A stretch of 16,082 bases of DNA from Bordetella parapertussis (GCA_945871945.1 CAMBXY010000016.1:1-16082), one strand, 5' to 3'. Shown: positions 7,108 to 15,924, numbered from the stretch's first letter. Notes: generated by a model not told the origin, from the letters alone. A program made the numbers and translations.

Positions 7108-8679
7108 TTAAGTGGCAATGCTCCACACGCTCAGCATGGCGGTGATGACGATGCCGGCCATGAAGCCCAAGGCAAGCAACAAAATAGCTTGCAAGGTCTG
7201 ATGGGTGCGCCGCTGAGCTTCTAGCAAGCGCAACAACTCGGTGCGCTCGGCCGAATGATCGCGCTGCAAATAGGCATGCACCAAACGCGGCAGCTCGGGA
7301 ATAAGTTTGGCAAACCTAGGGGCTTCGGTTTTGAGTTGTTGCCAAAATTTTTGCGGGCCCATTTGCTCGAGCATCCATTTTTCCAAAAAGGGTTTGGCTG
7401 TGCTCCATAAATCGAGTTCGGGGTCGAGTTGTCTTCCCAAGCCCTCGATATTGAGCAAGGTTTTTTGTAACAACACCAACTGCGGTTGAATCTCCACCTG
7501 AAACCGACGCGAGGTTTGAAATAAACGCAGCAACACCATTCCCAAGGAAATTTCCTTCAAGGGGCGATCAAAATAGGGCTCACACACCGCCCGAATAGCG
7601 GCTTCAAGTTCATCCACGCGGGTGTACTCGGGCACCCACCCAGACTCAATGTGCAACTCGGCCACGCGCTTGTAGTCGCGGCGGAAAAAAGCTGTGAAGT
7701 TTTGCGCCAAATAGTCTTTGTCTACCTCGGTCAGCGTACCCACAATACCGAAGTCCAAGGACACATAGCGTCCGAAAGTTGCTGGGCTGGTGCTGACTTG
7801 GATATTGCCGGGATGCATATCGGCATGAAAGAAGCCGTCTCTGAAGACTTGGGTGAAAAACAAAGTCACGCCATCTTTGGCGAGTTGGGAAATATTGACG
7901 CCGGCCTTTCGCAAGGTCTCGATTTGGCTGATGGGTATGCCGTACATGCGCTCCATGACCAACACATTGGGGCGGCAATACTCCCAGACCATCTCGGGAA
8001 TCAACACCAAGTTCAGACCCTCCATGTTGCGACGCAACTGCGCGGCATTGGAGGCTTCGCGAACCAAGTCGAGCTCATCATGCAAATGCTTATCGAACTC
8101 AGCCACCACCTCACGCGGCTTAAGACGTTTGCCGTCTGCAGACAGACGCTCAACCCACACCGCCATGTTGCGCATAAGGTCTAAGTCTTTGTCTATGACT
8201 TTGAGCATGCCAGGGCGTAACACCTTGACCGCCACCTCGCGCTCGGGCTCGCCCTTGTTATTGCGCAAGCGAGCAAAGTGCACCTGTGCAATAGAGGCGC
8301 TGGCGACCGGCGTATGTTCAAAATGGCTGAACAATTCGTCAAGCTTTTTGCCAAACGCTTTCTCTATCATGGCCACCGCTTGATGCGAGGGAAATGGCGG
8401 CACTTGGTCTTGCAATTTGGCGAGTTCGTCTGAAATGTCTTCGGGCAGCAGGTCTCGACGAGTTGAGAGCACCTGACCAAATTTCACAAACACAGGGCCC
8501 AAGCTTTCTAGCGCCAGACGCAGGCGCTCGCCTCTGGGGGCACGCAAATTGCGCCCTAGCGTTAGCGCGCGAGACAGCAGCTTAAGCCATGGATTACTGA
8601 ATCCCGAGAGCAGCAACTCATCGAGTCCGAAGCGCAACACAATCCAAACGATAAAGACCCCGCGGTCAATGCGGATCAT
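7108..8679 (-). CDS. ubiB: UbiB, atypical kinase-family ATPase required for ubiquinone biosynthesis
   Basis: UbiB belongs to the ABC1/ADCK/UbiB kinase-like family, acts with the Ubi complex at the membrane and has ATPase activity needed for ubiquinone synthesis. The 523 residues cover the E. coli protein (546). Key motifs: KxGQ in [16 protein letters not shown] (Lys66, Gln69), the Ala-rich loop [10 protein letters not shown] (125-134) that replaces the kinase P-loop, Lys152 in [16 protein letters not shown] (285-292) and LDFG (308-311). Two hydrophobic segments near the C-terminus (about residues 484-518) are the membrane anchor. The ATG overlaps the ubiJ stop by four bases (ATGA), indicating translational coupling. 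Last gene of the directon, convergent with potI. Confidence 0.96.
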   Translation of the reverse strand: MIRIDRGVFIVWIVLRFGLDELLLSGFSNPWLKLLSRALTLGRNLRAPRGERLRLALESLGPVFVKFGQVLSTRRDLLPEDISDELAKLQDQVPPFPSHQAVAMIEKAFGKKLDELFSHFEHTPVASASIAQVHFARLRNNKGEPEREVAVKVLRPGMLKVIDKDLDLMRNMAVWVERLSADGKRLKPREVVAEFDKHLHDELDLVREASNAAQLRRNMEGLNLVLIPEMVWEYCRPNVLVMERMYGIPISQIETLRKAGVNISQLAKDGVTLFFTQVFRDGFFHADMHPGNIQVSTSPATFGRYVSLDFGIVGTLTEVDKDYLAQNFTAFFRRDYKRVAELHIESGWVPEYTRVDELEAAIRAVCEPYFDRPLKEISLGMVLLRLFQTSRRFQVEIQPQLVLLQKTLLNIEGLGRQLDPELDLWSTAKPFLEKWMLEQMGPQKFWQQLKTEAPRFAKLIPELPRLVHAYLQRDHSAERTELLRLLEAQRRTHQTLQAILLLALGFMAGIVITAMLSVWSIAT

Positions 8680-9248
8680 GAAGAATGAACCGTGTTCGAC
8701 GCCGCGTAGGTAGGGGGGGTTGAAGCAGCAGATGCCTGGGGTAAAAACGCCTTGAGGGCGCTGACCATTCGCTTGGTTGCAGCAACGAACTGGTGCGCTT
8801 TCGCATCACCTAGCAAACGCGAGAGGTCTTCTTCGAAATCCCAGCGCACATGGTCGACCAGCCAGTTGATGTCAGCAGCCAACATCACATCGCCTTGCAC
8901 TTGCATGGCCGGTTTATCGCCTTGGGCCAAAGTTTGCAAAAGGGAAACAGGCGAGTCTTGGCTGATGTGCAAAGACAGATCGGGCGCATTGTGCAAAGCC
9001 GCCCGCTCGAACAGTCCCGCTGGCGTGATACGACACGACATCTGAAACTGTCGCCAACTGATTTGCAGGCTGCGATGTTGCTGACGCTGCAAACGCGACA
9101 TGGCTGCAGGCTCTTGAGACAAGACATGGTTGACGAGCAACAGCATGCGGTCTTGGAGCTCATCAACCCAAGCAGAGGGCGGCTGAAAATTCATCACCAG
9201 CGAATTGAATTGAGCCAGCACATCTGGCCACGCGGGTAACGCTTTCAT
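8676..9248 (-). CDS. ubiJ: UbiJ, SCP2-domain accessory factor of ubiquinone biosynthesis
   Basis: UbiJ binds lipid ubiquinone intermediates through a sterol-carrier-protein-2 domain and organises the soluble Ubi enzyme complex with UbiK. This 190-residue protein is divergent, but its C-terminal half retains the UbiJ pattern: [20 protein letters not shown] (115-134), [13 protein letters not shown] (136-148), then a helix [18 protein letters not shown]. Position between ubiE and ubiB matches E. coli (ubiE-ubiJ-ubiB) and supports the call. I chose ATG 9248, 11 bases after the upstream stop; the frame is open to an ATG at 9329, but that would overlap the Tim44-domain gene by about 70 bases. No clear Shine-Dalgarno. 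The Ala/Ser/Thr-rich tail (172-190) is probably disordered. An SCP2-domain protein of other role is the main alternative. Confidence 0.82.
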   Translation of the reverse strand: MKALPAWPDVLAQFNSLVMNFQPPSAWVDELQDRMLLLVNHVLSQEPAAMSRLQRQQHRSLQISWRQFQMSCRITPAGLFERAALHNAPDLSLHISQDSPVSLLQTLAQGDKPAMQVQGDVMLAADINWLVDHVRWDFEEDLSRLLGDAKAHQFVAATKRMVSALKAFLPQASAASTPPTYAASNTVHSS

Positions 9249-9259
9249 GGAACAGAGGT

Positions 9260-10207
9260 TTATTGCAAAGCCTGAACGCCAGCGACCAACCAACCGAGGG
9301 AGCCATTTTTGGGCTTGGTCATATTCCATACTTCTCTGAATGGGCTGGGGCCAGCGGTGGACTCTTCGCGAATCAAGCCTGAGAATTCGATACTGGCCAT
9401 ATAGACATCGCCCAAATCTTCAATGCCCAGCAATTGCGCCTCCAACATGACCACTTCGGTGGTGTTGGGGCCAGCCACCAGCTCACCTCGCTCGGCCAGC
9501 TGAGACTGAATTTCTGTCAGCATGCCATCGGTCATCATTGCCCGCAAGGCGGGTATGTCGGCGAGGTCCCAAGCCGCTTGCAAGCTGATGAAGTTTTGCT
9601 TGGCAGCTTGAACAAAGCCTTGAACATCGAAACCTTCTGGAATGGTCCAGTTTTGTCCCCCACCAATCAGCGCCGACCCAATTCGAGCACTGGCTCGGCT
9701 GGGCGTCTGACCTGAAGGGTAGGTGGTGCTGGGGTTCTCCCAAGGGCGAGCAGATGCATCGTTACCCACTTTGGCAGGGTTGTACTGAGCCACTTGGTCT
9801 GGGTTGGCTGCAGAGCCCGCACCAGCGTAAGCATAAGGAGAGGCAGAGTTACCCATGGCACGGCGGCGCATGAACCAGCCCACCAGCATCATCAAACCCA
9901 AAGCCAGCAAACCAAACATCAGGAATTGACCCATCTCTTCGCCAAAACCCAAAGAACTCATCAACCAGGCTAAGCCCAATCCCGCGGCCAAGCCGCCCAG
10001 CATGGCGCCCCAAGGACGACGCGGTTGCTGCACAGCGGGGGGAGTGGCTGCGTTTTGACCCGGCGTTGCAGCAGGTTTAGCTGATTCGCGTTGGGTAACC
10101 TGACCAGACTGTTTACCGATAGAGCGGCCACTGCCCATACGTTTGGCATCAGCTTGGAAACTGGCCGCCATCAAAACCATACTCAACACCAAAGACATGA
10201 TTTTCAT
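9260..10207 (-). CDS. Tim44-like domain membrane protein
   Basis: 315 residues. A signal peptide ends near FQADA (about residue 21). Next comes the basic stretch KRMGSGRSIGKQS (22-34), which is typical of bacterial Tim44-like proteins, then a Gln/Pro/Ala-rich linker, two transmembrane helices (about 67-86 and 93-113), a low-complexity segment, and a C-terminal Tim44-like domain (about 190-315; GFDVQGFVQAAKQNFISLQAAWD at the start, FREVWNMTKPKNGSLGWLV at the end). The fold is shared with mitochondrial Tim44 and ribosomal mL45; bacterial roles are largely unknown. It sits between ubiE (35 bases upstream) and ubiJ (11 bases downstream). A TTCTATAGAA palindrome (10216-10225) and a small GATGC/GCATC hairpin (10230-10244) occur in the leader. 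Involvement in quinone assembly is only a guess from context. Confidence 0.85.
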   Translation of the reverse strand: MKIMSLVLSMVLMAASFQADAKRMGSGRSIGKQSGQVTQRESAKPAATPGQNAATPPAVQQPRRPWGAMLGGLAAGLGLAWLMSSLGFGEEMGQFLMFGLLALGLMMLVGWFMRRRAMGNSASPYAYAGAGSAANPDQVAQYNPAKVGNDASARPWENPSTTYPSGQTPSRASARIGSALIGGGQNWTIPEGFDVQGFVQAAKQNFISLQAAWDLADIPALRAMMTDGMLTEIQSQLAERGELVAGPNTTEVVMLEAQLLGIEDLGDVYMASIEFSGLIREESTAGPSPFREVWNMTKPKNGSLGWLVAGVQALQ

Positions 10208-10242
10208 AAATTACTTTCTATAGAACCACGATGCAAACCGCA

Positions 10243-10974
10243 TCAACACCTAATTCCAACATGCAATGCCACCACCCCTAGGGACAGGTTGTGAATGTCC
10301 ACATGCGCAAAGCCATTTTGCTGCATGAGGTCTTTCAAAGCCGCTTGGTCAGGATGCATACGAATGGATTCAGCCAAGTAGCGATAACTGGCATCGTCCC
10401 CAGCGACTATTTTGCCCAATCGAGGCAAAACTTCAAAGGAATACCAGTCATAAACCTTGGATAAAGCTTGGGGCACTTTGGAAAATTCCAACACCAAGAG
10501 CTTGCCACCGGGCTTGAGCACCCGCGCCATCTCGGCCAAGGCACGGTCTTTGTGCGTCATATTGCGCAAACCAAAAGAGACGCAAACAAGGTTGAAACGG
10601 GCGTCGGCAAAGGGCAAAGCCTCGGCATCACAGACGGTGGTGGGCAGCATCAGACCTTCGTCTAACAAGCGGTCGCGGCCTTGGCGCAACATCGCCAAAT
10701 TGATGTCGGTATGCACCACCAAGCCTTGTGAACCGGCTTGCTTGGCAAAGGCTTGCGCCATATCGCCCGTGCCACCCGCGATATCGAGCACCGCGTCACC
10801 TGAACGCACACCAGCCACCAGCACCGCATAGGCTTTCCAAGCGCGGTGCATGCCCACAGACATTAAATCGTTCATGAGGTCGTATTTGCTGGCCACCGAA
10901 TCGAAGACGCCGCGCACGCGATGCGCTTTGTCCCCTTCAGCAACTTTTTTAAATCCAAAATGCGTCTGCGTCAT
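10243..10974 (-). CDS. ubiE: Ubiquinone/menaquinone biosynthesis C-methyltransferase UbiE
   Basis: SAM-dependent C-methyltransferase that converts 2-octaprenyl-6-methoxy-1,4-benzoquinol to its 3-methyl form (and demethylmenaquinol to menaquinol in organisms that make it). The 243 residues show the standard features: THFGFKKV near the start, [14 protein letters not shown] (23-36), SAM motif [12 protein letters not shown] (62-73), Asp90 ending motif [10 protein letters not shown] (115-122), [16 protein letters not shown] (134-149), [15 protein letters not shown] (151-165), and [13 protein letters not shown] at the C-terminus. The start is fixed by the conserved FGFK. It lies 9 bases after the DUF971 gene, and both are probably on one mRNA. 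Only a ubiquinone context is visible here, since no men genes are present. Identification is certain. Confidence 0.97.
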   Translation of the reverse strand: MTQTHFGFKKVAEGDKAHRVRGVFDSVASKYDLMNDLMSVGMHRAWKAYAVLVAGVRSGDAVLDIAGGTGDMAQAFAKQAGSQGLVVHTDINLAMLRQGRDRLLDEGLMLPTTVCDAEALPFADARFNLVCVSFGLRNMTHKDRALAEMARVLKPGGKLLVLEFSKVPQALSKVYDWYSFEVLPRLGKIVAGDDASYRYLAESIRMHPDQAALKDLMQQNGFAHVDIHNLSLGVVALHVGIRC

Positions 10975-10983
10975 GGTCTGGGC

Positions 10984-11397
10984 TCAATGGCTGTGACAAG
11001 CATGGGAGGCGCCAGACCCCATGGGGTCGTCTCGGCCCACACCGGCGGCTTTTAATCGCAGATCGTACGACAGCCAAAGTTCAGCCTCGCGTTGACCCAG
11101 TCCATACAAATAGTCCCAAGAAAAAATGCCGCTGTTGTGGCCATCGCTGAACTGGGGTTGCACGCCGTAATGGCCCACAGGTTCGAGCGCCACGATAGAC
11201 ACTTCGCGCTTGCCCGATTGCAGAACCTCTTGGCCAGGGCCATGGCCCTGCACCTCGGCGGAGGGGCTGTAGACACGCATCAACTCGAAAGGAATTCGAA
11301 AACGTTGTCCGTCTGAGAAGGCAATTTCTAAAACCTTGGACTGCTTGTGCAACACAATGTCCGTGGCTTGAGGGGTGGTGGGTGTGAGTCCTGCCAT
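10984..11397 (-). CDS. DUF971 (gamma-butyrobetaine hydroxylase-like N-terminal domain) protein
   Basis: 137 residues. The single domain resembles the N-terminal, non-catalytic domain of gamma-butyrobetaine hydroxylase: KVLEIAFSDGQRFRIPFELMRVYSPSAEVQGHG (21-53) and GHYGVQPQFSDGHNSGIFSWDYLYGLG (75-101). No 2-oxoglutarate oxygenase domain is attached. The tail SHACHSH (131-137) offers three His and a Cys and could bind metal. Related domains occur near iron-sulfur and quinone genes, but the biochemical role is unknown. I chose ATG 11397 because AAGGA (minus strand, 11409-11405) lies 7 bases upstream and the longer start at 11436 would overlap the preceding gene. The upstream stop TAA is nested in TAAGGA, suggesting translational coupling. 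It commonly precedes ubiE in Burkholderiales. Confidence 0.85.
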   Translation of the reverse strand: MAGLTPTTPQATDIVLHKQSKVLEIAFSDGQRFRIPFELMRVYSPSAEVQGHGPGQEVLQSGKREVSIVALEPVGHYGVQPQFSDGHNSGIFSWDYLYGLGQREAELWLSYDLRLKAAGVGRDDPMGSGASHACHSH

Positions 11398-11407
11398 GAA
11401 GAAATCC

Positions 11408-14400
11408 TTAAACCAAAACGCGTTCAATGCCGCCACTGTTGGCCAGACGAATATAGTCGGTCATCCACTGGTCGCCCAAGATTTTTTTCGCCATTTCCAC
11501 CACGATGTAATCGGCTTCTAAGAGGCCATTTTGAAGATCATCTTGGAAGCGGTTGAGTCCCATCAAACAACTGGGGCAACTGGTCAGCACTTTGATATTT
11601 TCTTGCGGGCCCACCCAAGATTTGTCGCGCAATTGACTTTCGCCCGCAAGAATTTCTTCTTCTTTGCGAAACCGAATTTGGGTCGACACATCGGGACGCG
11701 AATAAGCCAAACCGCCGCTTTCGCCGCAGCAGCGTTTGCTCTCAATGACTTGTTCGCCCAACAAAGCTTTGACTGTTTTCATGGGCGCTTGCTGCTTCAT
11801 CGGACTGTGACAAGGGTCGTGGTACAGATAACTGCCGCCCGCGGGCAAAGACAGTTGTTTTTCAAGCAAGTATTCGTGAATATCCAAAATCCGTGAGCCC
11901 GGGAAAATCTTGTCGAACTCATAGCCTTGCAGTTGATCAAAGCAGGTGCCGCAACTGACCACCACGGTTTTGATATCAAGGTAGTTCAAGGTATTGGCGA
12001 CGCGGTGAAACAAGACGCGGTTGTCGGTGATGATTTTGTCTGCCTTGTCTTGTTGGCCTGAGCCTCTTTGGGGGTAGCCGCAACACAAGTAGCCAGGGGG
12101 CAGCACGGTTTGAACACCGGCGTGCCACAACATGGCTTGGGTGGCCAAGCCAACTTGACTGAACAAGCGCTCGGAGCCACACCCAGGAAAATAAAACACC
12201 GCCTCGGCATCTGCGCTGGTGGACAGAGGATTGCGAATAATGGGCACGTAGTCGCGGTCTTCGATGTCAAGCAAGGCACGCGCCGTTTTATTGGGCAAAC
12301 CCGCAGGCATTTTTTTGTTCACAAAATGCACCACCTGTGCTTTCAGAGGCGGCGCACCGAAACTGGCAGGGGGTTGCTGGGTTTGCTGCTTGGCCAAGAC
12401 TTGCAAAGCTTGGTTGGCCCAACGCTGGGCCTGCATGGCAACACGGGTGACTTGATGCCCCAACTGAATGGCTTGGGGGTTAACGGTGCTGACCAGCCAC
12501 GATTGAAAAACAGAGGCAGGGCGGAAACTTTGCTGGCCCATTTTGCGCAACAAATTGCGCATGGCCATGGTGACATCGCCAAAATCGATATTCACAGGGC
12601 AAGGGCTGGCACATTTATGGCACAGGGTGCAATGGTCCGCCACATCTTCAAATTCTTGCCAATGCTTGATGGACACGCCGCGGCGGGTTTGCTCTTCGTA
12701 GAGAAACGCCTCAATCAGCAAAGAGGTCGCCAAAATTTTGTCGCGTGGGCTGTAGAGCAAATTGGCGCCTGGCACATGGGTGGCACACACCGGTTTGCAT
12801 TTGCCACAGCGCAAACAGTCTTTAATGGAGTCTGAGATATTGCCAATGTCTGACTGCTGCATGATCAAAGATTCATGCCCCATCAAGCCAAAACTGGGGG
12901 TGTAGGCTTGGCTCAGGTCGGCGCTGCGCTGCTCGCCGTTGGCCACCACTTTTCTCAGCAACTTGCCTTGGTTAAAGCGCCCATGCGGGTCGATGCGCGA
13001 CTTGTAATCGGCAAAGGGTTGCAGTTCGGCGTCAGTCAAATAAGCCAGTTTGGTAATGCCTATGCCGTGTTCGCCAGAAATCACACCATCCAGAGACCGC
13101 GCCAAAGCCATGATGCGGTCAACCGCTTCATGCGCGGTTTGCAGCATCGCGTAGTCGTCGCTGTTGACAGGCAAATTGGTGTGCACATTGCCGTCGCCCG
13201 CATGCATATGCAAAGCCGCCCAAACACGGCCTTTCAACACCCGCTGGTGGGTGTCGTCTATCGCTTGGCGCAGGAGAGCAAACGCGGCACCGTTAAACAA
13301 ACTGTGCAGGGGTTGGCGAATCTGGGTTTTCCAACTGGCGCGCAAAAGGTGGGTTTGCAGATCGGGAAAGTGAACTGCAATGTCCGTCAGCCAAGTCGAC
13401 CACTGCGTCTTGACATCGCTCAACAACTCTAAGGCTTGGCCCACACGCTCTTGCAGCAACTCGGGCGAAGGGGTGTCGAGGTCATCCGAGACCTTGCCCA
13501 AGGGCAAAGCACCCAAGGCGAGCAGTTCGGTGAGCGCATTGCACAGCGCGATCTTGTTGCGTAACGACAGTTCAATATTGATTCGCTCGATGCCGTCGGT
13601 GTACTCGGCCATGCGCGGCAAAGGGATGACCACATCCTCGTTGATCTTGAACGCGTTGGTGTGGCGACTGATGGCGGCGGTACGTTTGCGGTCAAGCCAA
13701 AATTTCTTTCGTGCCTCGGCACTCACAGCCACAAAGCCTTCACCGGTTCTGAGGTTGGCTAAGCGCACCACTTCAGAGGTGGCCCGCGCCACCGCATCGG
13801 CATCATCGCCGGCAATGTCGCCAAACAAGACCATATTGGGCAAACCGCCGCGCTTGGATTTGGTGGTGTAGCCCACGGCTTTTAAATAGCGGCGGTCTAA
13901 ATGCTCCAAACCCGCCAGCACCGTGCCGCTGTCTTTGGCCAGCTCGAACATATAGTTTTTGATGTCCACAATGCTGGGCACGGCCTCGCGCGCATGGCCA
14001 AAAAACTCTAGGCACACCGTGCGGGTGTGCGCCGGCATGCGATGCAAAATCCAGCGCGCACTGGTGATCAAGCCGTCGCAGCCTTCCTTTTGAATACCGG
14101 GCAAGCCACTTAAAAATTTATCGGTGACGTCTTTGCCCAAACCGGCTTTGCGAAAACCCGCGCCTGGGATGTCGAGTCGCTCGGTGCGCAAAGGCGTCAC
14201 ACCATCGGCTTGGAAATAGCGCAACTCAAAACTGGCCACTGCTGCGTCATGTATCTTGCCCAAGTTGTGATTGATTCGCACAACTTCCAGCCATGTCGCG
14301 TCTGGTGTGACCATGCGCCAACTGGCCAAATTGTCCAGGGCCGTGCCCCACAGCACCGCTTTTTTGCCGCCCGCATTCATAGCGATATTGCCGCCAATGC

Positions 14401-15274
14401 AAGATGCCTCAGCAGAGGTGGGGTCCACAGCAAACACAAATCCGGCCTGTTCGGCCGCATCCGCCACCCGTTGGGTGACCACGCCAGCTTCGGTGGCAAT
14501 GGTGGCAAAGGCATGCTGAAGGCCAGGCAATTGCAGCATTTCTACCTGCCCGATTTTTTGCAATTTTTCAGTGTTGATGACCGCGCTTTTCCAAGTCAGC
14601 GGCACAGCCCCACCGGTGTAGCCCGTGCCGCCCCCACGCGGCACGATGGTCAGGCCCAAATCGATACAGGCTTTGACCAGTTTGGCCATGTCAGCTTCGC
14701 CATCGGGGGCAAGCACCACAAACGGGTATTCCACCCGCCAATCGGTGGCATCGGTGACATGCGAGACACGGCTCATGGCGTCAAAGCGGATGTTGTTGTC
14801 GTGGGTGCATTTGCGAAAAACTTTGCTGGCTTTGGCGCGCAAGCGAGACACCTCTGCAAAACTTTGGGCAAAGGCTTTCACTGCTTGCAAGGCTGTGTCC
14901 AACAATCCCGTGACCATGGCGTCGCGCTGTGGGTCTTGCAAAGCGTCGCGACGCTTGTCGATTTCATCCAATCGATGCTGCATGGCTTGCACCAACAACT
15001 GACGGCGTTTGGGGTTGTCCAGTAAATCGTCTTGCAAATAAGGGTTGCGTTGAACCACCCAAATATCACCCAAAACTTCTAAAAGCATGCGCGCTGAGCG
15101 ACCGGTCTTTCGTTCTTGACGCAAAGTCTCCAAGGTTTGCCAAGCCGGCAAGCCCAACAGGCGTATGACAATTTCCCTGTCGGAGAACGAGGTGTAGTTG
15201 TAGGGGATTTCCCTAGATTGCTGGACGTCTTGGTCAGCCCCTAACAACGGGGGCAAAAGTGTGGGTGCATTCAT
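11408..15274 (-). CDS. DUF3683 / FAD-linked oxidase / 4Fe-4S / CCG-domain fusion oxidoreductase (D-2-hydroxyacid dehydrogenase-like)
   Basis: 1288 residues in five parts. Residues 1-140 are a DUF3683 domain ([44 protein letters not shown]). Residues about 180-400 are the FAD-binding PCMH fold with [15 protein letters not shown] (211-225) and [19 protein letters not shown] (285-303). Residues about 400-775 form the FAD-oxidase C-terminal domain with [13 protein letters not shown] (688-700) and GEHGIG (734-739). Two 4Fe-4S motifs use Cys820/823/826/830 and Cys882/885/888/892. Two cysteine-rich CCG regions follow (Cys1032, 1064-1065, 1108, 1111; Cys1155, 1182-1183, 1233, 1236). This equals a GlcD- or D-lactate dehydrogenase-like flavoprotein fused to a GlcF-like electron carrier, as in E. 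coli YdiJ (about 1018 residues) plus an extra N-terminal domain. Electrons probably go to quinone; the hydroxyacid substrate is unknown. Confidence 0.92.
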   Translation of the reverse strand: MNAPTLLPPLLGADQDVQQSREIPYNYTSFSDREIVIRLLGLPAWQTLETLRQERKTGRSARMLLEVLGDIWVVQRNPYLQDDLLDNPKRRQLLVQAMQHRLDEIDKRRDALQDPQRDAMVTGLLDTALQAVKAFAQSFAEVSRLRAKASKVFRKCTHDNNIRFDAMSRVSHVTDATDWRVEYPFVVLAPDGEADMAKLVKACIDLGLTIVPRGGGTGYTGGAVPLTWKSAVINTEKLQKIGQVEMLQLPGLQHAFATIATEAGVVTQRVADAAEQAGFVFAVDPTSAEASCIGGNIAMNAGGKKAVLWGTALDNLASWRMVTPDATWLEVVRINHNLGKIHDAAVASFELRYFQADGVTPLRTERLDIPGAGFRKAGLGKDVTDKFLSGLPGIQKEGCDGLITSARWILHRMPAHTRTVCLEFFGHAREAVPSIVDIKNYMFELAKDSGTVLAGLEHLDRRYLKAVGYTTKSKRGGLPNMVLFGDIAGDDADAVARATSEVVRLANLRTGEGFVAVSAEARKKFWLDRKRTAAISRHTNAFKINEDVVIPLPRMAEYTDGIERINIELSLRNKIALCNALTELLALGALPLGKVSDDLDTPSPELLQERVGQALELLSDVKTQWSTWLTDIAVHFPDLQTHLLRASWKTQIRQPLHSLFNGAAFALLRQAIDDTHQRVLKGRVWAALHMHAGDGNVHTNLPVNSDDYAMLQTAHEAVDRIMALARSLDGVISGEHGIGITKLAYLTDAELQPFADYKSRIDPHGRFNQGKLLRKVVANGEQRSADLSQAYTPSFGLMGHESLIMQQSDIGNISDSIKDCLRCGKCKPVCATHVPGANLLYSPRDKILATSLLIEAFLYEEQTRRGVSIKHWQEFEDVADHCTLCHKCASPCPVNIDFGDVTMAMRNLLRKMGQQSFRPASVFQSWLVSTVNPQAIQLGHQVTRVAMQAQRWANQALQVLAKQQTQQPPASFGAPPLKAQVVHFVNKKMPAGLPNKTARALLDIEDRDYVPIIRNPLSTSADAEAVFYFPGCGSERLFSQVGLATQAMLWHAGVQTVLPPGYLCCGYPQRGSGQQDKADKIITDNRVLFHRVANTLNYLDIKTVVVSCGTCFDQLQGYEFDKIFPGSRILDIHEYLLEKQLSLPAGGSYLYHDPCHSPMKQQAPMKTVKALLGEQVIESKRCCGESGGLAYSRPDVSTQIRFRKEEEILAGESQLRDKSWVGPQENIKVLTSCPSCLMGLNRFQDDLQNGLLEADYIVVEMAKKILGDQWMTDYIRLANSGGIERVLV

Positions 15275-15305
15275 AAGAAGAAAGCAATAGTAACCTAGGG
15301 CATTT

Positions 15306-15584
15306 TCAGCCGCGCCAGGCTTTGAAAAATACCCATTGCAAAGAAGCGCAGACCACCACCAAGCCCGTGTAGGTAAGCATTTTTCCGTCTTGCCCGCCCC
15401 AGACCAGTCCGGCCACCAGAACGCCCGCGCCAGCTACGCTGTTCAAAACAAATTGCAGCCAAGGTTTGAACATAGCGGGTTTGTGGCGCCACAAAACTTG
15501 GCTGAGTACCCACATCCATGCCGCCATGAAGACCGCGGGCGCTAAAAAATTGAGCAAATGAAAAATAATCGACAAGGTGTCCAT
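15306..15584 (-). CDS. Small hydrophobic membrane protein, function unknown
   Basis: 92 residues with three predicted helices (about 8-30, 43-62 and 68-87), short basic loops (WRHKP after helix 1; KAWRG at the C-terminus) and several tryptophans. I do not recognise a named family. The gene begins the minus-strand directon and its stop is 31 bases before the start of the FAD/4Fe-4S oxidoreductase, so it may anchor or serve that enzyme, but this is only contextual. No Shine-Dalgarno precedes the ATG at 15584. A TATAAA on the minus strand (15598-15593) ends 8 bases before the ATG, so transcription from it would give a nearly leaderless mRNA. It is likely a real gene because it is hydrophobic in a sensible pattern and fits the spacing of the directon. 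Confidence 0.7.
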   Translation of the reverse strand: MDTLSIIFHLLNFLAPAVFMAAWMWVLSQVLWRHKPAMFKPWLQFVLNSVAGAGVLVAGLVWGGQDGKMLTYTGLVVVCASLQWVFFKAWRG

Positions 15585-15790
15585 CCAAGGATTTTATAAT
15601 TCCCATCATCTAAGTATGGGCGCTAGGAGATGTGGCGCGCAGATTTAATAAAGACGCGGATAGCCGGTGATTTTCTGTATATCCAGGTACAGCGGCTGCA
15701 AACGCGCATACAACGCTGCAGGGCAGGGCTTAGCCTGTCACCGCTCAAGAATGGCAAAGTCAGCACATCTGCGGCAAAAGACTCTGAACA

Positions 15791-15860
15791 AAAATACAAT
15801 TATTTAAGGTTAATTTTATCAATAAATATATTTATTTAGTATATAAATAAAATCAAAAAG
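15791..15860. promoter_or_regulatory. AT-rich island with perfect palindrome, probable promoter region of the MBL-fold gene
   Basis: Only 7 of these 70 bases are G or C, far from the surrounding composition. It contains the 16-base perfect palindrome AATAAATATATTTATT (15821-15836) and a second inverted repeat TTTATTT (15831-15837) / AAATAAA (15845-15851). The block lies 65-134 bases before the MBL gene start. It could supply -10/UP elements or a site for an AT-binding nucleoid protein; no single promoter can be picked by eye. Confidence 0.5.
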
Positions 15861-15887
15861 CTGATTCTTTTAATGCTTGGTACAACC

Positions 15888-15908
15888 CGCCGCGTGGCGA
15901 TTTTTTTT
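15888..15908 (+). terminator. Short hairpin plus T-tract in the MBL gene leader (terminator or attenuator-like)
   Basis: CGCC (15888-15891) pairs with GGCG (15896-15899) around a GCGT loop, followed by A and eight Ts (15901-15908). The stem is only 4 bp but all G-C. It ends 16 bases before the MBL start codon, so it would cut transcripts started in the AT-rich block or end a small upstream transcript. The short stem makes efficiency doubtful. Confidence 0.4.
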
Positions 15909-15924
15909 GAATTTGGAGACCCCC

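Larger units (their letters stand above)
15585..15924. other. 340-base non-coding divergent region
   Basis: This separates the 92-residue membrane protein (minus) from the MBL-fold gene (plus). Its left half (15611-15780) has ordinary composition and several self-complementary segments. Its right half contains a very AT-rich block, a short terminator-like hairpin and the Shine-Dalgarno GGAG (15915-15918) of the MBL gene, 6 bases before its ATG. TATAAT on the plus strand at 15595-15600 is a perfect -10 hexamer but lacks a recognisable -35 at normal spacing. An open frame at 15630-15839 runs into the AT-rich block and looks non-coding. Confidence 0.6.

Noticed and set aside
7115..7133. GTGG...CCAC hairpin near the convergent gene ends as a bidirectional terminator
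   Set aside because: Stem is only 4 bp, lies inside ubiB coding sequence, and has no T-tract on either side.
9249..9329. Longer ubiJ start at 9329
   Set aside because: Would overlap the Tim44-domain gene by about 70 bases and add residues that do not resemble UbiJ; ATG at 9248 fits the spacing.
11398..11436. Longer DUF971 start at 11436
   Set aside because: Would overlap the oxidoreductase end, while the ATG at 11397 has an AAGGA Shine-Dalgarno 7 bases upstream.
12068..12835. Plus-strand open frame of 255 codons
   Set aside because: Lies wholly antisense to the oxidoreductase, including its 4Fe-4S motifs; high Gly/His/Gln content is typical of an antisense shadow.
14210..15025. Plus-strand open frame of 271 codons
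   Set aside because: Antisense to the FAD-binding domain of the oxidoreductase; no recognisable domain or Shine-Dalgarno.
15675..15692. LexA-like box CTGTATATCCAGGTACAG
   Set aside because: The CTGT and ACAG halves are 10 bases apart, while a proteobacterial SOS box needs 8; no SOS gene is adjacent.
15630..15839. Possible 69-codon plus-strand gene before the MBL gene
   Set aside because: Its end is translated from the AT-rich block, the AGGAG abuts the ATG with no spacing, and no family is recognised. Not supported, though not excluded.
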